From Candidatus Roseilinea sp. (GTDB lineage: Bacteria; Chloroflexota; Anaerolineae; J036; Brachytrichaceae): a stretch of DNA of 64,000 nucleotides. Position numbers and translations under genes: made by a program. The notes under the pieces are model-generated. The model was not told the origin of the DNA. It saw only the letters and a list, made by a program, of their open reading frames with translations, and made no database searches. The stretch is taken from contig AP024676.1 in the NCBI GenBank assembly GCA_025998955.1, positions 1,736,001 through 1,800,000 on the forward strand. The letters run 5' to 3'. This document shows positions 55,457-64,000 of this stretch, in pieces; positions within the stretch are counted from its first letter, which is position 1; every line of letters begins with the position of its first letter.

Positions 55457-56551
55457 TTACTTCAAGCCGTTGAGCGTGGCGAAGTTCGCGATCAAGTCTT
55501 CGACCGGCGCTTCCTCCGCCGGACATGGGCCGAGCGGATCTTCGATATCGGCGAGGTCGCCTTGCATGATGCGCAGCGAATTCAGCACGCCATAGCTGAG
55601 CGCCTGAAGATCGTAGCCGCCCTCTAACACGACGACCATCCGCCCACCGCACAGTTCGTCGCTCAACTCGCACAGCACGCGCATCATGCGCGCGAAGCCG
55701 GCCAGCGAAACGTGCATGTGCGCTAGCGGATCGCGCCAGTGCGCATCGAAGCCGGCCGAGACCAGCAGCAAGTTCGGCTTGAAGCGCCGCGCCGCCGGAA
55801 CCAGGATCTCATCGAAGACAAGCGCATAGCCGAAGTCGCCCGTCTCCGGCGGCAGGGGCACGTTGATCGTCGCTCCACGACCCACGCCGCTGCCGCGCTC
55901 ATCCGCTGCGCCGGTGCCGGGATATACCCAGCCGTATTCGTGGATCGAGACATAGAGCACGCGCGGGTCGTCGTAGAAGATAGCTTGCGTGCCGTTGCCG
56001 TGGTGCACGTCGAAGTCCACGATCATCACGCGCTCCGGCCGGGCGTTGCGATGGTTGCGCACTGCTGAAGGTGACCACGCGTAGTCGTGCTCGGCGTCAA
56101 TGTCGTCGAGGGCATGCTTGGCTGCGAAGGCGACGTTGTTGAACAGGCAGAATCCTTCGCCATGGTCGGCAAAGGCGTGATGGCCGGGCGGCCTTACGAG
56201 CGCGAAAGCGCGCTTCACCACGCCCTGCATCACCGCTTCGGCTGCTGCCAGGCTGGCGCCGACGGCCATCGCTGCTGCATCGAAGGACGCTGCATTGATG
56301 TAGGTGTCGGGATTGAGCGCGCCACGCCCTCGTTCGCTGAGCGCATACACCTTCGAGACATACAGCGGCGAATGCAGTGCGGTCAATTGCTCGAAGGTAG
56401 CGGCCCTAAACGGCAGAGCCTTCAGCGAAGCTAACGCATCGCGCGCGCGCAGCAGTTCCATGATTGCTCGCAGCCGTCTGGCGTTCTCGGGATGCCCCGG
56501 CAGATCATGTTCCAAGAAAATGGGATCGTAGAGGTAACCGACCGTCGGCAT
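55457..56551 (-). CDS. histone-deacetylase-family (acetylpolyamine amidohydrolase/AcuC-like) deacetylase
   Basis: About 364 residues. The zinc-dependent class I/II HDAC fold is clear: HDLPGHPENARRL, RPPGHHAFADHGEGFCLFNNVAFAAKHAL (catalytic histidines), VMIVDFDVHHGNGTQAIF (Asp and His zinc ligands), VSAGFDAHWRDPL (Asp ligand) and VVLEGGYDLQALSYGV (Tyr). Bacterial members deacetylate acetyl-CoA synthetase or acetylpolyamines. The ATG at 56551 or a GTG at 56560 (overlapping the MFS stop as GTGA) can start it. Together with the upstream GNAT gene at 37 kb, polyamine acetylation is conceivable but not shown. Confidence 0.9.
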   Translation of the reverse strand: MPTVGYLYDPIFLEHDLPGHPENARRLRAIMELLRARDALASLKALPFRAATFEQLTALHSPLYVSKVYALSERGRGALNPDTYINAASFDAAAMAVGASLAAAEAVMQGVVKRAFALVRPPGHHAFADHGEGFCLFNNVAFAAKHALDDIDAEHDYAWSPSAVRNHRNARPERVMIVDFDVHHGNGTQAIFYDDPRVLYVSIHEYGWVYPGTGAADERGSGVGRGATINVPLPPETGDFGYALVFDEILVPAARRFKPNLLLVSAGFDAHWRDPLAHMHVSLAGFARMMRVLCELSDELCGGRMVVVLEGGYDLQALSYGVLNSLRIMQGDLADIEDPLGPCPAEEAPVEDLIANFATLNGLK

Positions 56552-56556
56552 GGCAG

Positions 56557-57927
56557 TCACTTACCCACGCTCACGAGCGAGCGGCGTCGCTTGGCCGGGT
56601 CTTGCAGGAACGACACCACCAGCAAGCTACCGATGATCAAAATGACGGCATTGGCCAGGAACGGCCCGGCGCGATCCCAGTCGTAGAGCACACCCATCAC
56701 CAGCGGACCGAACACCTGCCCCATGGACTGCGCCAGCGTATACAGGCCGAAGCCGATGCCGCGCTGCGCGCCACCGGTCATGTCGGCGACCATGGCTTGT
56801 TCTGCCGGCACGGCAGCGGCGTAACAGGCCGCTTCGAGCGTCGCGAAAAGCATGAGCGCGAAGACGGCCAGGTTGACGCTCGGAAAGACCATGCTCAGGA
56901 AGGGAATGGTTAGCGAGAACAGGCCGCTCATCGTCAGGCCGACCACCATCGGTGGCTTGCGCCCGACGCGGTCCGCCACCCGACCCAGGCGCGAGGGTAA
57001 GAACGCCCAGATCAACGCTGCCGGAATATAGGCCATGGCGATCAAGAACAGATTCTGTGTGAGGTGATCCTGAATGAACGTCAGGATGAACGGCGCCAGG
57101 CCGTAGGACGAGGCCGTGGTCAGCATGACAATCGCCATCAAGATGAATAGCTGCGGGTCTATCCTTTGGCGCGGCTCTACTTCTCGCTCTGCCTCGATCA
57201 GCGCATATTTGCGCGTTTCCGGCACCGTACGCACGGCCAGAAAGAAAGCGTACAACGCCCCGAGCGCATACGCTACAAAGATTACCGACCACACCGTTTG
57301 ATTCAAACGCAGCCCATGTGTGGGATCGAACCCAAATAGCAGCAAGATAGGCACGGCGACCAGGCCACCATAGAGCCCACCTCGATATTGTGCCTCTTCG
57401 GTGTAGCCGAAGCTGGAGCCGCGGCCGCTCTGCCGCGCCAGGTCGGCCGTGATGGTGTATGAGGAGAGCAGCATCGTGCCCAGCCCGAAGCCCTGCACCG
57501 TGCGCGCGATGAAGAGCATGGTCACGGCGAAGGATGCATCGGCCTGGATGGCGATCCCGCCGAGCCGGAAGCTAAATTCGCGGGCGAAGATGAACAACAC
57601 CATCGCCAGGAACAAGATGCCGACGCCCAGGCACAGGAAGAACTTGCGGCCGTAGAGGTCCATGCTGCGCCCGATGATCGGCCGGGCGATGGCCATCATG
57701 AACGCCGGAATCGCGAAGAGCAGGCCCTTCTCCAAGCCGCTGGCGTTGAAGTTGCTCGAGTAGATGGGCAGCGCAACAACCAGCGCAGAGGTCGCGAGCG
57801 AAGCGAACCGGATGACGGTCTGCAGCCGGTGAAGGTTGCGACGCGCTTCCGACAGATGGGTGAGCACAGTTGCAGAGTCCTGAATAGCCGGAAGCCCGTC
57901 TTGCGCGCTTTCGATAGTCTGCTGCAT
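56557..57927 (-). CDS. MFS transporter
   Basis: 456 residues, twelve predicted membrane helices. The loop 2-3 signature is GRSMDLYGRKFFLCLG and its pseudo-repeat RLGRVADRVGRKPPMVVG. A long N-terminal cytosolic helix precedes the first segment. It looks like a drug/multi-substrate exporter, but the substrate cannot be read. A TACAAT box (57937-57942) stands 9 nt before the ATG. It overlaps the deacetylase start, suggesting a two-gene operon. Confidence 0.88.
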   Translation of the reverse strand: MQQTIESAQDGLPAIQDSATVLTHLSEARRNLHRLQTVIRFASLATSALVVALPIYSSNFNASGLEKGLLFAIPAFMMAIARPIIGRSMDLYGRKFFLCLGVGILFLAMVLFIFAREFSFRLGGIAIQADASFAVTMLFIARTVQGFGLGTMLLSSYTITADLARQSGRGSSFGYTEEAQYRGGLYGGLVAVPILLLFGFDPTHGLRLNQTVWSVIFVAYALGALYAFFLAVRTVPETRKYALIEAEREVEPRQRIDPQLFILMAIVMLTTASSYGLAPFILTFIQDHLTQNLFLIAMAYIPAALIWAFLPSRLGRVADRVGRKPPMVVGLTMSGLFSLTIPFLSMVFPSVNLAVFALMLFATLEAACYAAAVPAEQAMVADMTGGAQRGIGFGLYTLAQSMGQVFGPLVMGVLYDWDRAGPFLANAVILIIGSLLVVSFLQDPAKRRRSLVSVGK

Positions 57928-57942
57928 TGAGCGTGCATTGTA
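57928..57942 (-). promoter_or_regulatory. leaderless-type promoter of the MFS gene
   Basis: TACAAT on the minus strand at 57937-57942, 9 nt before the ATG at 57927. Confidence 0.5.
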
Positions 57943-58131
57943 ATCGCATAAACATGTGTTACGCGACCGACCGCGCAGCCGGGTGTCGCGCAGATGTGTG
58001 GGTGTCGGTCATCGCGCCGGGATGAATCCCGGCTGAGCGCGCGTGGCCGTTCGGCCACAGTTCGATTCGCGCACTGCCCACACCCTTCAGCACGGCTATT
58101 CACGGCTGCGCCGTCTTACAGCCCACTCGTC

Positions 58132-58143
58132 TAAAATGGTGGC
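58132..58143 (+). promoter_or_regulatory. leaderless-type promoter of the NBR1-Ig lipoprotein
   Basis: TAAAAT at 58132-58137, 6 nt before the GTG at 58144. Confidence 0.45.
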
Positions 58144-58914
58144 GTGGCGCTACGAAAGCTCGGCTGGCGTGCGTTCGCCGCAGCGCTTCTCGTCGGCATA
58201 TCCGCGTGTAGCAATCCTCCGCCGAGCGACCTCAAGCCGATGGTCGCAATCGTGACCCCGCCGGATGGGGCGCGTTACGAACCCGGCGAAACGATCCCGC
58301 TCACGGTCGCGGCCGTCGCCAGCCGGAACGTCATCCGTGTCGAGCTTATGCTCGACGACCAGATCGTTGCTGTGCAGCCCAACCCGGAGCCGTCGCTCAC
58401 CTTCTCCACGCGCATCGAATACACCCCGCGCGCACAGGGTCGGCTGCAACTAAGTGCGATTGCTGTGGACGCGACTGGTGTCGCCAGCGAGCCTTACACG
58501 ATTACGCTCATCGTCGGCGATGAGCCGGCGCCTGCCCCATTGCCGCCGATCGAGACCACGCCGGTGGTCGGTCCGAGCGGCTGTATCCTCACAGCGGCAT
58601 TCGTCGAGGACGTCAACATCCCCGACGGCACGCAAATCGCCCCCGGCGCGACGTTCACCAAGACCTGGCGCATGCGCAACACCAGTGGCTGCGACTGGGG
58701 CGAGGGCTACACCATTGCGTTCTTCTCCGACACACCGATGCACCCGACTGGCAGCGCACCGGTCAGGCCGACGCCGAGCAACGGCATCGTGGAGATCAGC
58801 GTGCCGTTGATTGCGCCCACGCAGTCCGGCGTTTACACGACCACGTGGCGGCTGAAAGACCCGGATGGGCGATTCTTCGGCAACCGCGTGTTCGCCGTGA
58901 TCCGCGTACCCTGA
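58144..58914 (+). CDS. lipoprotein with an NBR1-type Ig-like domain
   Basis: 256 residues, GTG start. The signal peptide ends at lipobox LVGISAC. An Ig-like/cadherin-like domain follows (~residues 30-125: VAIVTPPDGARYEPGETIPLTVAAVAS). A proline linker leads to an NBR1-Ig domain (~150-256: FVEDVNIPDGTQIAPGATFTKTWRMRNTSGCDWGEGYTIAFFS, ending GVYTTTWRLKDPDGRFFGNRVFAVIRV). NBR1-Ig modules are frequent in Chloroflexota surface proteins; the partner is unknown. Confidence 0.82.
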   Translation: MALRKLGWRAFAAALLVGISACSNPPPSDLKPMVAIVTPPDGARYEPGETIPLTVAAVASRNVIRVELMLDDQIVAVQPNPEPSLTFSTRIEYTPRAQGRLQLSAIAVDATGVASEPYTITLIVGDEPAPAPLPPIETTPVVGPSGCILTAAFVEDVNIPDGTQIAPGATFTKTWRMRNTSGCDWGEGYTIAFFSDTPMHPTGSAPVRPTPSNGIVEISVPLIAPTQSGVYTTTWRLKDPDGRFFGNRVFAVIRVP

Positions 58915-58925
58915 CCGGCCGGCGG

Positions 58926-59591
58926 CTATCCCACGCCGCTCCGCACGTACACGCGCACCTGCCACACGATGCCAACCTTGCGATGAAATTGCAAGCGCAG
59001 GCCGCTGCGCCCGGCCACCGCATCCACCTCGGCAGTGCGATGAATGTAGAACAGCAGCGGGTCGCGGCGCAAGCGCTCGAACAGGTTGATGAACCACACG
59101 CCGGCGCGCGCCCACCCAGCATCGCACGGGAAGACCAGGCCGAGGCTGCGCTGCGCCCGCATCGCGGCCGCGCCGACCAATTGCGGCATGTCAGGATAGC
59201 AGCAGATCACCCGGTCGAGCGTGACGATATCGGCGGGCGCGATCTCATCGGCCAGCGCGACGAAGTCACCATGCACATACGTCACGCGGTCGGCATGACC
59301 CTGTCGTTCGGCTTCACGGCGCGCAGCCGCCAAAAAGGCGCTCGACCCGTCCACGTCCACCGCCGAGCGCGCACCAGCTCTCAGCAGCTCATGATGCACC
59401 ACGCCCACGCCCCCACCGATGTCGAGCAGGGTCGCGCCAGCGACCGGCACCGCCTTCTGAACAGCCTCCAGCAGCGTGCGCGTCGCTTTGGCCGGCCCGT
59501 GTTTGCGATAATCTTCGAGGTCGTCCTCGGCGTACGAGGCGTCGAAGACGCTCTCGAAGGCGCGACAGTTGGACGAGGTGCAACACTTCAT
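58926..59591 (-). CDS. class I methyltransferase with N-terminal cysteine cluster
   Basis: 221 residues. The SAM site is ATLLDIGGGVGVVHHELLRAGA, then YVHGDFVALADEIAPADIVTLDRVICCYPDMPQLV. The C-terminal part has a hydrophobic helix and basic residues. The N-terminus MKCCTSSNC carries three cysteines in seven residues, which could bind a metal or metalloid. No ars genes are nearby, so an arsenic role is only a thought. It overlaps nothing and lies 12 bp from the thioesterase stop on the same strand. Confidence 0.75.
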   Translation of the reverse strand: MKCCTSSNCRAFESVFDASYAEDDLEDYRKHGPAKATRTLLEAVQKAVPVAGATLLDIGGGVGVVHHELLRAGARSAVDVDGSSAFLAAARREAERQGHADRVTYVHGDFVALADEIAPADIVTLDRVICCYPDMPQLVGAAAMRAQRSLGLVFPCDAGWARAGVWFINLFERLRRDPLLFYIHRTAEVDAVAGRSGLRLQFHRKVGIVWQVRVYVRSGVG

Positions 59592-59603
59592 TGCTTCAGC
59601 TCC

Positions 59604-60500
59604 TCACTGGGATCCGATCGGGGGACACGCGGCGATGTTCGGCGCGAAGTCGTCGAGCATCTCCGGCGGGATGCGCCGGGGCGCGCCGGTGCGCACATCG
59701 GCACACACGCCGAGCACGTTGATGCGGGCGAGCAACGCGCCATCGGCCGGGCGCATCACGGTGAAATGACGCATGGCCGTCGCGCGCTTGACCTCGGACA
59801 GCCAGGCGACGATCTCGATCTCGTCATCGAACACCGCCGGCTGCAGATACTCGATCCACATGCGCCGGTAGAAGATGCCGATGCCGGCCTCGGCCATGCG
59901 CATGACCGGCCAGCGATAGTGCGCGATGCACTGCATGCCGCACTCCTCGGCCCACTCGGCGTAGACGGCGTTGTTCACGTGGCCGGCCGAGTCGCATTCG
60001 CGCCACTGCACGCGCCGGCGCAGGCGATATGCACCCTCCGGTGGGGGCGGCGCGGAAGGGAACTTCTCGCGATGCAGATGTTGCTCAGGCGCACCGTCGG
60101 GGAAGAAGCTTCGGACCAGCTCGTCTGGGATGGCAGCCGGCTTCTGCGTCGCTGCGTCCAGGAAAGCCCAATCGGTCGTGGCCTTGGCGACCAGCTCGCC
60201 GGTCGCTGTCGAATGCAATTCGTAGGCACGGCGCGAGGTGACGCGTCGGAAATCCACCACCCAGGTTTTCACGACAATCGTGTCGCCGTATTGCGCCGGC
60301 CGGAGGTACTCGATGTCGGTGGCATGGGCATACCACGTGCGCCCCATCTGTGCGTAACGCCGCGGATCGTAGCCGGCAGCCGCCGATGCCTCGAACGCAG
60401 CCTCCTGCATGTAGCGCAGATAGTTGGCATTGTTGACGTGGCCATACGGGTCACACTCGTAGAAGCGCACTTTGAACGCGCTGGTGTGGATGAGCGGCAT
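59604..60500 (-). CDS. acyl-CoA thioesterase with two hotdog (4HBT) domains
   Basis: 298 residues. Both halves carry the YbgC/FadM-type hotdog signature: [29 protein letters not shown] in the first and [26 protein letters not shown] in the second. The Asp (D-x-x-G-H-V-N-N) active site is present in both, so both may be catalytic. It hydrolyses acyl- or aroyl-CoA thioesters. The start at 60500 is set by a TATTAT box 7 nt upstream. It is divergent from betA. Confidence 0.88.
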   Translation of the reverse strand: MPLIHTSAFKVRFYECDPYGHVNNANYLRYMQEAAFEASAAAGYDPRRYAQMGRTWYAHATDIEYLRPAQYGDTIVVKTWVVDFRRVTSRRAYELHSTATGELVAKATTDWAFLDAATQKPAAIPDELVRSFFPDGAPEQHLHREKFPSAPPPPEGAYRLRRRVQWRECDSAGHVNNAVYAEWAEECGMQCIAHYRWPVMRMAEAGIGIFYRRMWIEYLQPAVFDDEIEIVAWLSEVKRATAMRHFTVMRPADGALLARINVLGVCADVRTGAPRRIPPEMLDDFAPNIAACPPIGSQ

Positions 60501-60513
60501 AGATGCAATAATA
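60501..60513 (-). promoter_or_regulatory. leaderless-type promoter of the thioesterase
   Basis: TATTAT on the minus strand at 60508-60513, 7 nt before the ATG at 60500. Confidence 0.4.
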
Positions 60514-60531
60514 GCCCCACCTGAATTCACT

Positions 60532-62205
60532 ATGGACGCCAGAACACACTACGACTTCATCATCGTCGGTGGCGGATCGGCCGGCTGCGTGCTGGCCAAC
60601 CGCCTGAGCGAAGACCCTTCGCACAACGTGCTGGTGTTGGAAGCCGGCCGACCGGACTATAGGTGGGACATCTTCATCCACATGCCCGCTGCGCTGGCCT
60701 ATCCGATCGGCAACCGCTTCTACGATTGGCAATACGAGTCCGAACCGGAGCCGTTCATGGGCGGCCGGCGCATCTACCACGCGCGCGGCAAGGTGCTGGG
60801 TGGCAGCAGCAGCATCAACGGCATGATCTTCCAGCGCGGCAATCCGCTGGACTACGAGAAATGGGCGCGCGATCCGGGCATGGCACACTGGGACTATGCG
60901 CACTGCCTGCCCTATTTCAAGCGCATGGAGACATGCCTGGCCGGCGCGAACGAATGGCGCGGCGACAAAGGGCCATTGGTGCTGGAGCGCGGGCCGGCAG
61001 AAAGCCCGTTGTTCAAAGCGTTCTTCGAAGCGGTGCAGCAAGCCGGCTATCCGCTTACCGATGACGTGAACGGCTATCGCCAGGAGGGTTTCGCCAAATT
61101 CGACCGCAACATCCACAACGGTCGGCGGCTGAGCGCAGCGCGCGCCTACCTGCATCCGGTAATGCATCGCCGCAACCTGAAGGTCGTCACGCGCACGCTC
61201 GTCACGCGCGTGCTGTTCGAAGGCCGGCGCGCCGTCGGCGTCGAATACGCGCGCGGGAGAAACCTGGAGCGCGCCTTCGGCCAAGAGGTGATCCTGTGCA
61301 GCGGTGCGATCAACTCGCCACAACTGCTCATGCTCTCGGGCGTAGGCAACGCGAAGGAATTAAGCGCGCTGGGCATCACGCCCGTGCATGACTTACCCGG
61401 CGTAGGCGAGAACCTGCAAGACCACCTGGAGGTGTATGTGCAATATGCCTGCAAGCAGCCGGTCAGCATGCAGCCCGCGCTCAAGTGGTACAACAAACCG
61501 TGGATCGGCCTGCAGTGGGTGTTGTTCAAGAAGGGGCCGGCGGCGACGAATCACTTCGAGGCCGGCGGTTTCATCCGCAGCAACGACGAAGTCGAGTATC
61601 CCAACGTGATGTTCCACTTCTTGCCGCTCGCCATTCGATACGACGGCAGCGCGCCGCGCGGCGGGCACGGCTATCAAGTACACGTCGGGCCGATGTACTC
61701 GAACTCGCGCGGCTGCATCAAGCTCAAGTCCGCCGACCCTGCGGCCAAACCGGCGCTGCGCTTCAACTATCTATCCACGCCCGAAGACCGTCGCGAGTGG
61801 GTAGAGGCGATCCGCTGCGCCCGGCACATCCTGAACCAACCCGCGCTCGAACCGTTCAACGGCGGCGAGCTATCGCCGGGGCTGCAGGTGCAGACGGATG
61901 AAGAAATCCTCGACTGGGTGCGGCGCGACGGCGAGACGGCGCTGCACCCAAGCTGCACGTGCAAGATGGGCGTTGACGCAATGGCCGTGACCGACCCGAA
62001 CACGATGCGCGTGCATGGGCTGGATGGCCTTTGCGTGGTGGATGCGTCGGTGATGCCCTACGTCACCAACGGCAACATCTACGCGCCGACCATGATGATC
62101 GCCGAGAAGGCCGCCGACCTGATTTTGGGCAACACGCCGCTGCCGCCGGAGCACGTGCCGTTCTACCGGCATCGCAATGCGTCGCCTAACGCTAACGCGC
62201 TCTGA
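60532..62205 (+). CDS. betA: GMC oxidoreductase, choline-dehydrogenase type
   Basis: 557 residues. The FAD Rossmann motif is [26 protein letters not shown] signature 1 is [19 protein letters not shown] and signature 2 is [19 protein letters not shown]. The catalytic His/Asn region is [36 protein letters not shown]. The length and motifs match BetA-like choline dehydrogenases, converting choline to betaine aldehyde, although other alcohol substrates occur in the family. A betaine-type ABC permease nearby supports an osmolyte role. No betaine-aldehyde dehydrogenase is seen. Confidence 0.87.
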   Translation: MDARTHYDFIIVGGGSAGCVLANRLSEDPSHNVLVLEAGRPDYRWDIFIHMPAALAYPIGNRFYDWQYESEPEPFMGGRRIYHARGKVLGGSSSINGMIFQRGNPLDYEKWARDPGMAHWDYAHCLPYFKRMETCLAGANEWRGDKGPLVLERGPAESPLFKAFFEAVQQAGYPLTDDVNGYRQEGFAKFDRNIHNGRRLSAARAYLHPVMHRRNLKVVTRTLVTRVLFEGRRAVGVEYARGRNLERAFGQEVILCSGAINSPQLLMLSGVGNAKELSALGITPVHDLPGVGENLQDHLEVYVQYACKQPVSMQPALKWYNKPWIGLQWVLFKKGPAATNHFEAGGFIRSNDEVEYPNVMFHFLPLAIRYDGSAPRGGHGYQVHVGPMYSNSRGCIKLKSADPAAKPALRFNYLSTPEDRREWVEAIRCARHILNQPALEPFNGGELSPGLQVQTDEEILDWVRRDGETALHPSCTCKMGVDAMAVTDPNTMRVHGLDGLCVVDASVMPYVTNGNIYAPTMMIAEKAADLILGNTPLPPEHVPFYRHRNASPNANAL

Positions 62206-62223
62206 GCGCATTAGCGTTAGGCG
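62183..62223. repeat. palindromic repeat CTAACGCTAACGCGC / GCGCATTAGCGTTAG, copy 3
   Basis: A 15-bp stem with one mismatch, extended by CGC/GCG outside, spanning the betA stop codon and the 3' end of the convergent ACT gene. The core AACGCGCTCTGAGCGC matches the copies at 18.8 and 19.6 kb. It could serve as a shared terminator. Confidence 0.6.
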
Positions 62224-62744
62224 ATGGTAACCGAAACATCCACGTTCATCTCCCGTCCGGCCTGGTGGAGCGCCGGCTCCCAGTCGTCGCGCGCCAGGCC
62301 AGGCGGCACGAGCACCAGTGCCGTCATCGAGAACAACGGCGCACCGCTCATGCCCACCCGGGTCGTGCTGGTGTCCATGGACTCGATGGTGATGCCGCGC
62401 TCCGCCAGCGAGTGCGCCAGGTGATGGATGATGCCTTCGTGGTCGGCGCCGTGCACCTCGATCCGATACGGCTGCCAGCCGGGATGGCGCTCGGCATACG
62501 ACTGCTCAGTTTGGCCGAGCGTGAGCTTGTAGCCCTGTGCGACCAGCGGCTGGAAGGCCGCTTCCAGGTGGGCCAACTGCCCTCCCGGCAGTGAAGCCAG
62601 CAGCAAAATGGCGAACGCGCCGCCCAGGCGTGCCATCCGGCCGGTCTCGACGTTGCCGCCGCAGTCGAGGATGCGCGCCGTGACATCTTCGACCAAGCCG
62701 ACGCGATCCGGGCCGGTGAGGGTGAGGACGATATTCGTGTGCAT
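62217..62744 (-). CDS. two-ACT-domain protein, GcvR-like
   Basis: 175 residues. Two ACT domains: IVLTLTGPDRVGLVEDVTARILDCGGNVETGRMARLGGAFAILLL, and YRIEVHGADHEGIIHHLAHSLAERGITIESMDTST. This is the GcvR/glycine-cleavage-repressor-like arrangement; such proteins sense amino acids and act by protein contact. Start at MHTNIVL (62744) by family alignment; an ATG five codons upstream also exists. It lies between betA and a glycine-betaine/proline-type permease, so an amino-acid or betaine signal is plausible. Confidence 0.82.
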   Translation of the reverse strand: MHTNIVLTLTGPDRVGLVEDVTARILDCGGNVETGRMARLGGAFAILLLASLPGGQLAHLEAAFQPLVAQGYKLTLGQTEQSYAERHPGWQPYRIEVHGADHEGIIHHLAHSLAERGITIESMDTSTTRVGMSGAPLFSMTALVLVPPGLARDDWEPALHQAGREMNVDVSVTIA

Positions 62745-62756
62745 AGCCTCAATCAT

Positions 62757-62813
62757 CAATCGCTAACCGCCAATCTCAATCTCCAATCTCCAATCCTCCA
62801 ATCTCCAACATTC
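62757..62813. repeat. heptad array CAATCTC/CAATCCT type
   Basis: Units AATCTCC-AATCTCC and relatives with period 7 between the ACT gene and the permease gene. The same unit type as the right arm at 49692-49712. Confidence 0.75.
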
Positions 62814-62814
62814 A

Positions 62815-64000
62815 TCACCCCTGCCGCTGCGCCCACGCCTGGGTAATGCGGTCGAGGATCATCGCCAGGATGACGATGCACAATCCGGCCGAGATGCCGA
62901 TGCCGGTCTCGCTGCGCGTCAAGCCGATGACCGCTTCCAGCCCCAGCCCGGCGCCGCCGACCATGCCGGCGATCACCACCATGGCCAGCACCATCATGAT
63001 CATCTGGTTGATCGAAAGCACAATGGCCGGCTTCGCCAGCGGCAACTGCACCTTGACGATGGTCTGGGCGCGCGTGCTGCCGAAGGCCGTGGCCGCCTCG
63101 ACCGCCTCCGGCGAGACGTGGCGAATGCCGAGGTCGATCAGCCGGATGCCGACCGGAATGGCATAGAGCACCGAGGCGATGATCCCCGGCACGCGCCCGA
63201 CGTTGAACAGCATGACCACCGGCACGAGGAATACGAACGTCGGCACGGTCTGCAGGAAGTCCAGCACGGGGCGCAGCGCGCGGCGCACGGCGTCCGACTG
63301 CGAAGCGAGGACGCCAACCGGCAGCGCGAGGAGCACGGTGACCGCCGTCGTGACGAGCACTTGGCTGAGCGTATCCATGCTCTGCGGCCACATGCCCAAC
63401 AAGCCGAGCATGAACATGCCGACGGCACAGCCCAACGCCAGCCGCCAGCCCGAAACCCTATAGGCAACAATGGCGACCGCAGCGATCACCACCGGCCAGG
63501 GGATCACGTCGCGCAGCAAATCGCGAAACGGGTTCAGCAAGTAGAGCGTGATGAAGTCGCTCAGCGGGCGCGTGATGAAGAAGAGGTTGTCGCGCATCCA
63601 GCGCACCAGGCCATCCACCGGCTCGCGCAACGGTAGGCGCCACGCATCGGGGAAGGCATCCTGAAAGGCGAGGACGCCCAGTGCAGTGACGCTGATGATG
63701 GCAAGCGTCCCAATCAGAGACGAATGACGCCAGACGCAGTCCTGCGTCCTACGTCTGGCGTCTCGCGTCCCGCGCCTCGCGTCTCGCGTGAGGTCAATCT
63801 TGCTCAATCCCTCGCTCAGGCGGTCGAGGATGATGGCGATGAGCACGATGGCCAGGCCGGCCTCGAAGGCGCGCCCGACCTGCAAGCGCTGCAGCGAGAG
63901 GTACACCTCGCGCCCCAGCCCACCCGCACCGACCATCGCCGCGATGACGACGATGCCGAGCGCCATCATGATGGTCTGGTTGACGCCGGTCATGATAGCC
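62815..64000 (-). CDS. glycine betaine/proline-type ABC permease, tandem, 5' end outside window
   Basis: At least 394 residues and open at the window edge. It contains the end of one ProW/OpuAB-like permease module (TGVNQTIMMALGIVVIAAMVGAGGLGREV ... LIAIILDRLSEG) and a complete second module with EAATAFGSTRAQTIVKVQLPLAKPAIVLSINQMIMMVLAMVVIAGMVGGAGLG, including the EAA loop that docks the ATPase. Double permeases of this kind import glycine betaine, proline betaine or carnitine. A heptad insert (63727-63792) lies in the loop between modules. It is presumably cotranscribed with ATPase and binding-protein genes beyond the edge. Confidence 0.88.
   Translation of the reverse strand, partial: AIMTGVNQTIMMALGIVVIAAMVGAGGLGREVYLSLQRLQVGRAFEAGLAIVLIAIILDRLSEGLSKIDLTRDARRGTRDARRRTQDCVWRHSSLIGTLAIISVTALGVLAFQDAFPDAWRLPLREPVDGLVRWMRDNLFFITRPLSDFITLYLLNPFRDLLRDVIPWPVVIAAVAIVAYRVSGWRLALGCAVGMFMLGLLGMWPQSMDTLSQVLVTTAVTVLLALPVGVLASQSDAVRRALRPVLDFLQTVPTFVFLVPVVMLFNVGRVPGIIASVLYAIPVGIRLIDLGIRHVSPEAVEAATAFGSTRAQTIVKVQLPLAKPAIVLSINQMIMMVLAMVVIAGMVGGAGLGLEAVIGLTRSETGIGISAGLCIVILAMILDRITQAWAQRQG
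63727..63792. repeat. heptad insert in the ABC permease gene
   Basis: Five tandem 7-mers (GCGTCTC, GCGTCCC and variants) at 63758-63792 and a perfect 10-bp inverted repeat ACGCCAGACG (63727-63736) / CGTCTGGCGT (63752-63761). In frame, encoding an arginine/threonine-rich loop (TRDARRGTRDARRRTQD). Confidence 0.78.

Overview
The window reads as a high-GC chromosomal segment of a Chloroflexota bacterium, probably an Anaerolineae-like lineage. This is inferred from gene content: a conserved alaS / baseplate-J-like membrane protein / ruvX / mltG block, a DUF6483-type protein, an NBR1-Ig lipoprotein, a NACHT-FGE protein and an ISKra4-family element. About fifteen genes have a TATAAT/TACAAT-like -10 box only 6-12 nt before the start codon, which suggests leaderless mRNAs are common. 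No database was searched; family names rest on motifs read from the translations.

Layout. 1-7.4 kb: the end of a glycoside hydrolase, glmS, a class V aminotransferase, a 179-bp tandem repeat, a TPR membrane protein, ychF and DUF456. 7.4-9.0 kb: a complete ISKra4-family IS with an 8-bp target duplication. 9.2-13.4 kb: a three-subunit xanthine-dehydrogenase/CO-dehydrogenase-type operon, split by a four-helix-bundle (S23/IVP-like) gene that lies between inverted repeats. 13.7-15.5 kb: an IS701/IS4-like element, a decayed second molybdo-hydroxylase operon and a fragment of an Avd-like four-helix-bundle gene. 15.6-19.97 kb: an accessory island with a NACHT NTPase carrying a C-terminal FGE/SUMF domain (frameshifted), a minimal nucleotidyltransferase and a MazG-like pyrophosphatase. 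20-28.6 kb: DUF4838, YjbQ, mltG, ruvX, the baseplate-J-like protein and alaS. 28.8-31.8 kb: a secreted di-heme beta-propeller protein resembling HzsA. 32-43.6 kb: AI-2E transporter, broken Uma2 gene, Fe-alcohol dehydrogenase, glycosyltransferases, small enzymes, a double-domain solute-binding lipoprotein and a PhoB-like regulator. 43.7-50.1 kb: phoU, tRNA-Arg(CCG), aspartate kinase, aquaporin, der, DUF554, xseB and tRNA-Sec. 50.2-64 kb: a TPR protein, recA with an SOS-type operator, purA, HDAC-like deacetylase, MFS, NBR1-Ig lipoprotein, methyltransferase, double-hotdog thioesterase, betA, an ACT-domain protein and a betaine-type ABC permease that runs off the end.

The strongest unexplained signal is a family of 7-bp-period (heptad), hairpin-forming elements of the GAATTGA / TCAATTC type. 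They lie between genes, at gene ends where they supply stop codons, and in frame inside conserved genes (glmS three times, der, a family-4 glycosyltransferase, the NACHT-FGE gene, the ABC permease, a trace in alaS). One pair of such arms brackets the four-helix-bundle gene at 12.1-12.5 kb, the layout known for 23S rRNA intervening sequences. One arm is identical at 32 of 33 bases to the insert inside the NACHT-FGE gene. I propose that the short in-gene hairpins and the ORF-bearing element belong to one mobile family related to IVS elements and to cyanobacterial STRR repeats.

Three accessory genes (ISKra4 transposase, NACHT-FGE, Uma2) each carry a one-base frameshift at a homopolymer, while all housekeeping genes are intact.
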